Shown here one piece after another: positions 6,062-13,540 of a stretch of DNA of 14,302 nt. The DNA is from JBGTCY01 sp041748615. Its GTDB lineage: Bacteria; Bacteroidota; Bacteroidia; Chitinophagales; CAIOSU01. The notes beneath the pieces were generated by a model, which was not told the DNA's origin, did not search any database, and saw nothing but the letters and a program-made list of their open reading frames with translations. The stretch's first letter is position 1; each line of letters opens with the position of its first letter. The stretch spans positions 1 through 14,302 of the forward strand of contig JBGTCY010000267.1 in assembly GCA_041748615.1 (NCBI GenBank). Direction: 5' to 3'. Position numbers and translations under genes: made by a program.

Positions 6062-7801
6062 ATGCTTATCGAGAAAATGTCAAATATTACCGTCCATCCC
6101 AACATGACTGACTATGAAAAGACGTATGGCTCTTTCTTATGGGAGCATGTATGGCGCGAGATGGATTGCCTGCGTGGCGGCAAATGCCTGAATATCGCGC
6201 ATGAAGCGGTTGACCGTCATGCGGAAGGCACACGCGCGGAACATGTTGCCATCCGCTGGCTGGGAATGAATGGCACAACAAAGGAGTTTACCTACCGTGC
6301 GCTGCGGGAACAGACTAACCGGTTCGCCAATATTTTGAAAAATCTCGGTGTGGAAAAAGGCGAAACAGTTTTCGCGCTGGCGGGGCGTATCCCCGAGTTA
6401 TACATTGCCGCGTTGGGCGCGCTGAAAAACATGAATGTATTTTGTCCGCTGTTTTCAGCTTTCGGTCCCGAACCGATTTACCAGCGCCTGAGCAGGGGCG
6501 ATGCGAAAGTGTTGGTGACCACCGAAAAACTTTTTAAAAAGAAAGCGGAAGGCTTGCTCGAACGCTTGCCGGAATTAAAATATGTGCTGCTTGCAGACAC
6601 TTCAAATCATATCAGCGAAAAAGTGCTGTCGCTGCCGGTGCTGATGCAGGAAGTATCCGGCAAGTACATCATCCCGCCAACGGACTCGACCGACAAAGCC
6701 GTGCTGCATTTCACGAGCGGCACCACCGGTATGCCGAAGGGCGCTTTGCATGTGCATGGCGCAGTGCTGACGCATTACATCACCGGAAAATTTGTACTCG
6801 ACTTTCATCCTGATGATATTTTCTGGTGCACGGCTGACCCGGGCTGGGTGACGGGCACTTCTTACGGCATCATCGCACCGCTCACGCACGGTATCACGAT
6901 GCTGGTGGACGAAGCGGAGTTTGACGCAGATCGCTGGTACAAAATTCTCGAAGAACAAAAAGTGACAATCTGGTACACGGCACCCACCGCTATTCGCAGG
7001 CTGATGCGGATGAACATCAAGCCATTGGAGAAATACGATTTGAATCATCTGCGCTTGATTCACAGCGTGGGCGAGCCGTTGAATCCTGAGGCAGTGGAAT
7101 GGGGAAAGAAAACGCTCGGTCTTCCCATTCATGACAACTGGTGGCAAACGGAAACGGGCGGCATTATGATTGCGAATTTTCCTTCCATGAAAATTAAGCC
7201 CGGATCAATGGGTAAACCGTTGCCGGGAATCGAAGCGGCAATTGTTCATATTAACCATGACAAGGTTCAGGTTTCAGATCTGCCGAACGAAACAGGCGAA
7301 CTCGCGCTCAAGCCCGGCTGGCCCTCCATGTTCCGCAAATACCTGCATGAGGAAGAACGGTACAAAAAATGTTTTAAAGACGGCTGGTACATCACGGGCG
7401 ACCTTGCGAAGAAAGATGAAGACGGTTATTACTGGTTCGTTGGTCGCGCGGATGACATCATTAAAACCTCCGGGCACATGGTGGGACCGTTTGAGGTGGA
7501 GAGCGCGCTGATGGAGCATCCTGCCGTTGCCGAAGCGGGTGTCATCGGCAAACCCGACCCGATGATTGGCGAGATGGTGAAAGCGTTTGTAGCGCTGAAA
7601 ACCGGATTCACCGCAGATGAAAAACTCCGGCTTGAACTCATCGGGTTTGCACGAACAAAGTTGGGTCCTGCTGTAGCGCCCAAGGAAATTCAGTTCGTGG
7701 ATGCACTCCCTAAAACGCGAAGTGGCAAAATCATGAGAAGATTGTTAAAGGCGCGGGAATTGGGGCTGGCGGAAGGTGATGTTTCTACTTTGGAAGATTG
7801 A
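6062..7801 (+). CDS. acsA: Acetyl-CoA synthetase (AMP-forming acetate-CoA ligase)
   Basis: Activates acetate with ATP to acetyl-AMP and then forms acetyl-CoA. The 579 residues match the shorter AcsA type rather than the roughly 650-residue Acs. Adenylate-forming motifs are in order: P-loop TSGTTGMPKG (218-227), DPGWVTGTSYG (259-269), YTAPTAIR (305-312), WWQTETGG (360-367), the hinge region YITGDLAKKDEDGYYW (443-458) and the catalytic A10 lysine in PKTRSGKIMRR (K556). The tryptophan in WWQTETGG is the residue that in this family restricts the pocket to small acids such as acetate or propionate. ATG at 6062 is used; a second ATG at 6077 is possible. K556 lies in the motif that protein acetylation targets in known homologues. 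Confidence 0.92.
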   Translation: MLIEKMSNITVHPNMTDYEKTYGSFLWEHVWREMDCLRGGKCLNIAHEAVDRHAEGTRAEHVAIRWLGMNGTTKEFTYRALREQTNRFANILKNLGVEKGETVFALAGRIPELYIAALGALKNMNVFCPLFSAFGPEPIYQRLSRGDAKVLVTTEKLFKKKAEGLLERLPELKYVLLADTSNHISEKVLSLPVLMQEVSGKYIIPPTDSTDKAVLHFTSGTTGMPKGALHVHGAVLTHYITGKFVLDFHPDDIFWCTADPGWVTGTSYGIIAPLTHGITMLVDEAEFDADRWYKILEEQKVTIWYTAPTAIRRLMRMNIKPLEKYDLNHLRLIHSVGEPLNPEAVEWGKKTLGLPIHDNWWQTETGGIMIANFPSMKIKPGSMGKPLPGIEAAIVHINHDKVQVSDLPNETGELALKPGWPSMFRKYLHEEERYKKCFKDGWYITGDLAKKDEDGYYWFVGRADDIIKTSGHMVGPFEVESALMEHPAVAEAGVIGKPDPMIGEMVKAFVALKTGFTADEKLRLELIGFARTKLGPAVAPKEIQFVDALPKTRSGKIMRRLLKARELGLAEGDVSTLED

Positions 7802-7835
7802 GGATGATTCACCTCCCAACACTTTGAATGTAAGT

Positions 7836-10571
7836 TTATCCTTTTAAAAGCCTGTTCGTTTTCCTGAATTTCTTAGTTGCAAACTTATAAAGCTCGCTCC
7901 CCCAAAGCACCAATGAAGAGGCGGCAATGATAACCGCCAGTTCGGTTATATCTATTCTGTGCAGGCGGAAGATATTTTTCAGAAAAGGAATCTCCACCAC
8001 CGAAATCTGCAGAGCAACGGAAAGGAGCAGCGCAATGTTGACATAACGGTTGGAGAAAATGCCGATTTTAAAAACGGACTCTTTCAGCGAGCGCATATTG
8101 AGCATGTTGAAAATCTGCGTGAATACCAGCACGAGAAACACTGCTGTGCGCGCTTTTTCTTCACCGAATGGCAGGTAGTACTTGAACGCGATGAGCGCGA
8201 GCGTGGTCATCACCAAAGCGTTGATGAGCAGAAACGGCAGCACGGAAAGATTGAGAATATTTTCCTTTCTTCTGATTGGTTTTTCCTTCAGTACATCGCC
8301 ATGTCCCGGCTCGGTGGCGAGGGCGATGCCCACCGTGCCATCCGTCACGAGGTTAATCCATAAAATTTGTGTGGCGGTGAGCGGCAGTGGCAGGCCTGCG
8401 GCAAGCGTTGTGATGAGTGTCAGTATTTCCGCGAAATTGGTCGTGAGCAGGAAAAAACTCGTCTGCCTGGTATTCGCGAACACGATTCTGCCTTCTTCCA
8501 CCGCGCTCACGATGGTGGCGAAGTTGTCATCAGCCAGTACCACCTGCGCGGCATCACGAGCCACATCCGTGCCCATAATGCCCATCGCAATGCCCACATC
8601 AGCTTTTTTCAGCGCGGGCGCGTCATTCACACCATCGCCCGTCATGGCGATAAGCTGCCCCATCTCCTGCAGTCGCGTTGCGATGCGCAGCTTCATGTTG
8701 GGGCTTAATCGCGCATACACGGAGATGCGCATGATGGCGTCATCAAATTCGCTGTCACTCAATGCCGCCACCTGCTGCTCGCTGAGCGCCACCTGCTTTT
8801 TCTCCTCTCCGGGTGCGATGATGCCCGTGTCTTTTGCAATGGCGATGGCGGTTTTGATGTGGTCGCCCGTAGCCATGATGACGCGGATGCCCGCCTCTCT
8901 GCATTTCAGCACCGCCTCCCGCGCATCGGGGCGGGGCGGGTCAATCATGCCGGTGATACCGGCAAACACCAGCCCGTTGATTTCCTCCTCCTTCACGCTG
9001 CTTGCGCCCGCATCCGCTTCTTTATATGCCAGCGCAATCACGCGCATCGCGCTGTCAGACCATTCGTCTATTTTATTTTGTATTTGTTGTTTTGCCTGAG
9101 CATCAAAATCCGCTGCTCCACCATTCTTTAAATACTTGTCTGACAGTTCAAGAATTTTTTCAGGCGCGCCAATCACAAATATTTCCTTGCGGCTCTTGCC
9201 GTCATCACTCAGTTCGCACAAGGTCGCCCTGAATTTGTTCACCGAATTGAATGGCAAATCATAGAGTTTTTTAACCGCATCCTGTTTTTTGGGATTGATG
9301 CCCGCCTTCCTCGCGAGGACGTGCAGCGCGCCCTCCGTTGGGTCGCCTATCATTTCATACACGCCTTTTTTCTCATCGAACCGGACGCCCGAATTGTTGG
9401 AGAAAGCTGCGATGCTCAGCAGTTTCTGCAGCGCTTGGTCGCCCGCGATGTCCTGCGCCTTGCCGTCCCGCATGAACTCGCCTTCGGGGTGCCAGCCCTC
9501 GCCCATCATTTCATATTCATTATTTTCCTGAATCAACACCCTCTTCACCGTCAGCGAATTTTGCGTGAGCGTACCGGTTTTGTCGGTGAGGATGGTGGTG
9601 ACCGCACCCAGGGTTTCGGTGGCGGTGAATTCGCGGATGATGGCTTTGCGCTGCGACATGCGCCACGCGCCTATCGCCAGCACAATGGAGAGGATGGCGG
9701 GCAGCCCTTCGGGAATGGAACTGACCATCGCTGCAAGCGTGAAAATAAAAATTTCATCCAGTTCCATCTTGCGGATAAAGTAGCCTACGCAAAACAGCGC
9801 AACAGAAAACGAAATAGCGAAAATCGCCATCTGTCTTGCAAGTGTTTTGGTCTTTTTCTGGAAGTTGGTCGGCTCCGCCTTGATGTCAGTGATGGTTTGC
9901 GCGATGTTGCCGATGGCGGTGTTCAAGCCGATGCCGGTGACCACCGCCCTTGCGGTGCCGCCCGCTACAAAGGTGCTTTTCCAAATCATGTTTTTCCGGT
10001 CGCCCATCAGTGTGCCGACAGGCAGTGTGTCGGGATTTTTCCCCGCAGGCAGCGACTCGCCCGTGAGCGAGGCTTCGATGGTGCGCAGGTTGTTGCTTTC
10101 GATGATGCGCGCATCAGCAGGGATGTTGTCACCCTCTTCGAGGAAAATGATATCGCCCGGCACTAATTCGCGGGCAGGCAATTGCACCAGCTCGCCATTG
10201 CGCCACACCTTCGCCACCAGCACGAGCATCTGTTTCAGCGAGGCAACGGCTTTCTCCGCACGGAACTCCTGCGTGAAGCCGATGATGGCGTTGATGATGA
10301 CGATTCCCAATATGACAAATGCATCCACTTCATGGTCGGTGAACCATGAGATGGTTGCCGCCACCATCAGGATGAATACCAACAAGCTTTTGAACTGTTT
10401 CAGGAACAACAAAATCCATGACATCTTAGCCGCCTCTGGAATCTCGTTCCAGCCGTGCTGCCTGCGCTTTTCCTCTAAAACGGCATCACTCAATCCGGCT
10501 TCGCTGCTGCCAAGCGAGTTAAGGACTTCGCGGGCGTCAGATGCGTGAAAATTATGTTCATTCATTCTCAT
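7836..10571 (-). CDS. P-type (PII) cation-transporting ATPase, probably Ca2+-translocating
   Basis: An inner-membrane ion pump of 911 residues with the usual order: N-terminal cation-ATPase domain, A domain with TGES (170-173), TM4 with IPEGLP (286-291), phosphorylation motif DKTGTLTQN (D330), nucleotide-binding domain with a KGxP-like APEK region near 469-472, TGDGVNDAP hinge (644-652), and a C-terminal bundle of six membrane spans. Ion-site residues typical of Ca2+ pumps are kept: N712 and E715 in TM5, and N740 and D744 in TM6 (INLVTDG). The residues after that, TVGIALATEPG, differ from the common LPA-type continuation, so ion choice is not certain. ATG at 10571 or the nearby ATG at 10565 may start it. 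It is convergent with acsA, 34 bases away, and has its own likely promoter at 10642-10683. Confidence 0.9.
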   Translation of the reverse strand: MRMNEHNFHASDAREVLNSLGSSEAGLSDAVLEEKRRQHGWNEIPEAAKMSWILLFLKQFKSLLVFILMVAATISWFTDHEVDAFVILGIVIINAIIGFTQEFRAEKAVASLKQMLVLVAKVWRNGELVQLPARELVPGDIIFLEEGDNIPADARIIESNNLRTIEASLTGESLPAGKNPDTLPVGTLMGDRKNMIWKSTFVAGGTARAVVTGIGLNTAIGNIAQTITDIKAEPTNFQKKTKTLARQMAIFAISFSVALFCVGYFIRKMELDEIFIFTLAAMVSSIPEGLPAILSIVLAIGAWRMSQRKAIIREFTATETLGAVTTILTDKTGTLTQNSLTVKRVLIQENNEYEMMGEGWHPEGEFMRDGKAQDIAGDQALQKLLSIAAFSNNSGVRFDEKKGVYEMIGDPTEGALHVLARKAGINPKKQDAVKKLYDLPFNSVNKFRATLCELSDDGKSRKEIFVIGAPEKILELSDKYLKNGGAADFDAQAKQQIQNKIDEWSDSAMRVIALAYKEADAGASSVKEEEINGLVFAGITGMIDPPRPDAREAVLKCREAGIRVIMATGDHIKTAIAIAKDTGIIAPGEEKKQVALSEQQVAALSDSEFDDAIMRISVYARLSPNMKLRIATRLQEMGQLIAMTGDGVNDAPALKKADVGIAMGIMGTDVARDAAQVVLADDNFATIVSAVEEGRIVFANTRQTSFFLLTTNFAEILTLITTLAAGLPLPLTATQILWINLVTDGTVGIALATEPGHGDVLKEKPIRRKENILNLSVLPFLLINALVMTTLALIAFKYYLPFGEEKARTAVFLVLVFTQIFNMLNMRSLKESVFKIGIFSNRYVNIALLLSVALQISVVEIPFLKNIFRLHRIDITELAVIIAASSLVLWGSELYKFATKKFRKTNRLLKG

Positions 10572-10641
10572 AAAAATGTTATCAGGAATAAGAACCCGGC
10601 AAGATGGTTACTTTCTATCATTGTTCTGGATTATTCCTCTC

Positions 10642-10683
10642 CAAAGTTTCATAAAAAAATCAAGAGAGAATATGATGAAGTCA
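10642..10683 (-). promoter_or_regulatory. Variant Crp/Fnr-like operator plus -7 box upstream of the P-type ATPase
   Basis: On the minus strand the core reads TGACTTCATCA (10683-10673), the same half-sites as the other three operators but with an 11-bp rather than 12-bp core. A box AAACTTTG (one mismatch from TAnnTTTG) begins at 10649, again 24 nt after the core. The predicted transcription start is near 10637, leaving a leader of about 65 bases. The missing spacer base makes this the least certain of the four. Confidence 0.35.
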
Positions 10684-10774
10684 ACCCGCTGTCAATTCGT
10701 GCTTTTTTATTGCTTTTCCTCGCAATATAGATAACCAATTTTCCTTGCACCATAACATTTGTCAGTATGCACCA

Positions 10775-10817
10775 TGATTTGCATCATTCTTTTTCCTTTC
10801 CGGAAACCTTACCTTAG
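10775..10817 (+). promoter_or_regulatory. Crp/Fnr-like operator plus -7 box upstream of the PEP synthase
   Basis: ATGATTTGCATCAT (10774-10787) is a perfect inverted repeat with 5-bp arms; the core TGATTTGCATCA is 10775-10786. TACCTTAG, one mismatch from TAnnTTTG, starts at 10810, exactly 24 nt after the core. Transcription would start near 10822, about 158 bases before the ppsA ATG, and the leader would contain the MITE-like element at 10854-10942. Confidence 0.6.
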
Positions 10818-10849
10818 CCCTTCATCTGATATGGAAATCTTGATAGTTC

Positions 10850-10946
10850 TTTAGGGCAGTTCTAAAAATTACCATGAACCCCTTCTCCGAAGGAGAAGGA
10901 AGGGATGAGGCAATTCAAAAAGAGCAATTTTTAGAACTGCCCTTTA
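10850..10946. mobile_element. MITE-like element with 17-bp terminal inverted repeats and a TTTA target duplication
   Basis: GGGCAGTTCTAAAAATT at 10854-10870 is repeated exactly in inverse at 10926-10942. Both ends are flanked by TTTA (10850-10853 and 10943-10946), as left by transposon insertion. The 89-bp body has no coding capacity. Its centre holds an 8-bp hairpin CCTTCTCC-GAA-GGAGAAGG (10881-10899) followed by AAGGGATGAGG. It lies between the predicted promoter and the start codon of ppsA, so it would be transcribed into the leader. The family of the mobilising transposase is not clear from the ends. Confidence 0.75.
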
Positions 10947-10979
10947 TTTAGTTTGCATCTTTTACTCAAAATATTGCCA

Positions 10980-13385
10980 ATGTATTGCATTCCATTCACC
11001 GGAATAACCATTAAGGACATCTCCCTCGTAGGCGGTAAAAACGCTTCGCTGGGCGAGATGCTCACCGCGCTTTCAGAACAAGGCATCCGTGTGCCCGATG
11101 GCTTTGCCGTCACCGCTGGCGCTTACCGCCTGTTCCTTCAAAAAAATAACCTTGAAGAAAAAATGAAGTCTGCGCTTCAATCGCTGGACGTAAAAAATAT
11201 GCTCAATCTGGATGAAGTAGGCAGCCGGTGCCGCGCGTTGCTGCAAAATGCGCAATTGCCCGGTGAAGTGAAAACCGAAATTCTGAAATCATACCGGTTT
11301 CTGAATAAAAACGGGAAGGAAAGCCTCTCAGTAGCCGTTCGCAGCAGCGCCACTGCCGAAGATTTGCCCACCGCAAGTTTTGCGGGGCAGCACGATTCAT
11401 TCCTGAATGTTTCGGGCGATGAACAATTGCTGCTTGCCGTTCACCGCTGTTACGTCTCCTTGTTCAACGACCGGGCAATAAAATATCGCGTGGACAACGG
11501 CTTTGATCATTTGAAGGTGGAATTGTCCGTAGGCATTCAGCGGATGGTGCGCAGTGATAAAAGCTGTGCGGGCGTGGCATTTACCATTGAGCCGGAAACA
11601 GGACACGAAAATTTCATCTACATCACCGGAGCATGGGGCTTGGGGGAAAATGTGGTGCAAGGCGCTGTGAACCCGGATGAATTTTATTTCTTCAAGCCGA
11701 ATATTCCCCTGCATAAAAAATGTTTGGTGTACCGCAGGCTTGGAACAAAAGAACACCGCATGGTATATTCCGATGAACCGCATTCAGAGAAGCCGGTGGT
11801 GAACAAGGAAACTCCGCCCTTCCTCCGCGAGCAATTTGTGTTGAGCGATAAAGAAGCGGAACTGCTTGCCTCGTGGTGTTACCGCATTGAGCAGCATTAC
11901 AAAATGCCGATGGATATAGAATGGGCAAAAGACGGTGAAACAGAAGAGCTTTTTATCGTGCAGGCGCGCCCTGAAACCGTACATGGGGAAAAGAAAAAAA
12001 TTACGATGAAGGAGTATAAACTGCTCTCGGCTCCCGCGCCTGTAGTGAGCGGCAAAGCAGTTGGCAAAGCCATTGTCAGCGGAAAGGTGTGCATTGTGGA
12101 ATCGCTTGCCGATGCCGGAAAAGTGCAGCCGGGCGACATCATCGTTGCCGACATTACCAACCCCGACTGGAACGCCCTGTTGCGTAAAGCCGTGAGCATT
12201 GTCACCAACAAAGGAGGAAGAACCAGCCACGCTTCCATTGTAGCAAGGGAACTGGGAATCTCTGCGGTGGTCGGAACCGGTGATGCCACGCAGAAGCTGA
12301 ATGACGGTCAAATCATCACCGTATCCTGCGCGCAGGGTGATGCAGGTTATGTATATGACGGCAAATTAGAATGGGAAGAAAAAGAAACCTCAATTAAAGA
12401 GTTTTCGGAGACAAAAACGAAACCGATGTTCATTCTTGCCGACCCTGACAAGGCGCTGTCGCTTTCGCAGTATCCCAACAAAGGAGTGGGCTTGTTACGC
12501 ATGGAATTTATCATCAGCAATCACATTCAGGTACACCCGATGGCGCTGGTGAAATTTGACGAACTGCCCGATGCGAAAGACAAAAAAATTATCGAATCAA
12601 TCACCCGCAGTCACTCCGATAAAAAGGAATATTTTATCAACCGCCTTGCTGAAGGCATTGCCATGATTGGCGCAGCCTTCTATCCTAAAGATGTGATTGT
12701 GCGAATGAGCGATTTTAAAACCAACGAATACGCCCAACTGGTAGGCGGCAATTATTTTGAGCCGCAGGAGGAAAATCCCATGCTCGGCTTTCGGGGGGCA
12801 AGCCGCTACTACAACCCGCGCTACCGGGAAGCGTTCGGGTTGGAATGTCTCGCGGTGAAAAAAGTCAGAGATGAAATGGGGCTGACCAATGTGAAAGTAA
12901 TGATTCCTTTTTGCAGAACCGTGAATGAAGGGAAAAAAGTGTTGGAAGTGATGAAGCAATATGGCTTGAAGCGGGGGGCAAACGGGCTGGAAGTGTATGT
13001 GATGGCGGAAATTCCGAGCAATGTGATTCGAGCGAAACAGTTTGCCGAAATCTTTGACGGATTTTCCATCGGCTCCAACGATTTAACCCAACTTACGCTG
13101 GGGATTGACCGCGATTCAGCCATCATGAGCGATTTGTTTGATGAAAATGATGAAGCTGTTGTGGAAATGTTGCAAATGGTAATACGAACCGCAAAAAAGA
13201 CAGGCGTTAAAATCGGACTGTGTGGGCAGGCGCCCAGCGATTACCCGGAATTCGCTCAGTTTTTAGTGAATGAAGGCATTGACAGTATTTCCTTTAATCC
13301 CGATGCGCTAATAAAAGGAATTGAAAATATTTTAAAGGCGGAAAGTAAAACAAAGAAAAATTTATTAGGAACACTTTCAAAATAA
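10980..13385 (+). CDS. ppsA: Phosphoenolpyruvate synthase (pyruvate, water dikinase)
   Basis: Converts pyruvate, ATP and water to PEP, AMP and phosphate, the entry to gluconeogenesis. The 801 residues hold the ATP-binding PPDK N-terminal domain at about 10-335 (VGGKNASLGEM, VAVRSSATAEDLPTASFAGQ), the swivelling phosphohistidine domain at about 350-460 (GGRTSHASIVARELG, His417), and the PEP-binding TIM-barrel at about 480-790 (GLLRMEF, GFRGASRYY, GSNDLTQLTLGIDRD, and IGLCGQAPSD with Cys748). All parts needed for activity appear intact. ATG at 10980 is chosen over an upstream TTG at 10953 because the family begins only a few residues before VGGKNASLGEM. It has its own predicted Crp/Fnr-type promoter and an inserted MITE in the leader. 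Confidence 0.93.
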   Translation: MYCIPFTGITIKDISLVGGKNASLGEMLTALSEQGIRVPDGFAVTAGAYRLFLQKNNLEEKMKSALQSLDVKNMLNLDEVGSRCRALLQNAQLPGEVKTEILKSYRFLNKNGKESLSVAVRSSATAEDLPTASFAGQHDSFLNVSGDEQLLLAVHRCYVSLFNDRAIKYRVDNGFDHLKVELSVGIQRMVRSDKSCAGVAFTIEPETGHENFIYITGAWGLGENVVQGAVNPDEFYFFKPNIPLHKKCLVYRRLGTKEHRMVYSDEPHSEKPVVNKETPPFLREQFVLSDKEAELLASWCYRIEQHYKMPMDIEWAKDGETEELFIVQARPETVHGEKKKITMKEYKLLSAPAPVVSGKAVGKAIVSGKVCIVESLADAGKVQPGDIIVADITNPDWNALLRKAVSIVTNKGGRTSHASIVARELGISAVVGTGDATQKLNDGQIITVSCAQGDAGYVYDGKLEWEEKETSIKEFSETKTKPMFILADPDKALSLSQYPNKGVGLLRMEFIISNHIQVHPMALVKFDELPDAKDKKIIESITRSHSDKKEYFINRLAEGIAMIGAAFYPKDVIVRMSDFKTNEYAQLVGGNYFEPQEENPMLGFRGASRYYNPRYREAFGLECLAVKKVRDEMGLTNVKVMIPFCRTVNEGKKVLEVMKQYGLKRGANGLEVYVMAEIPSNVIRAKQFAEIFDGFSIGSNDLTQLTLGIDRDSAIMSDLFDENDEAVVEMLQMVIRTAKKTGVKIGLCGQAPSDYPEFAQFLVNEGIDSISFNPDALIKGIENILKAESKTKKNLLGTLSK

Positions 13386-13508
13386 CTTCCACAAAAAATT
13401 GAACTGAAAAATGCCAGTAAAAATTACCACATAGGCATATAGGACACATAGCTATGTGTCCTATATGCCTATGTGGTTCATTGGTTGGAATTGTGGAACT
13501 TATTTTGA
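13377..13508. repeat. Nested inverted repeat: 18-bp outer arms around a 52-bp palindrome
   Basis: The outer arms TCAAAATAACTTCCACAA (13377-13394) and its inverse at 13491-13508 match in 17 of 18 positions. Between them lies the perfect palindrome at 13426-13477. The left outer arm contains the last two codons and the TAA stop of ppsA; the right arm lies just before the next gene. The shape recalls a small non-autonomous element, but no target duplication is evident, so it may only be a complex terminator. Confidence 0.6.
13426..13477 (+). terminator. Perfect 52-bp loopless palindrome after ppsA, probable terminator
   Basis: The arms of 26 bases begin ACCACATAGGCATATAGG and match without a single mismatch or loop base. 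As RNA this forms a very long hairpin 40 bases after the ppsA stop. It lacks a clear U-run, but a stem of this length should stop or protect the transcript. The arm itself contains the repeated motif ACATAG. Confidence 0.75.
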
Positions 13509-13540
13509 CAATTTCCCTTAACCGTTAAAAACAATTTTTC

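Noticed and set aside
8182..10166. Long open frames on the plus strand opposite the ATPase gene (up to about 300 codons)
   Set aside because: They lie wholly within the intact ATPase gene, are rich in residues expected from antisense reading of its codons, and show no domain.
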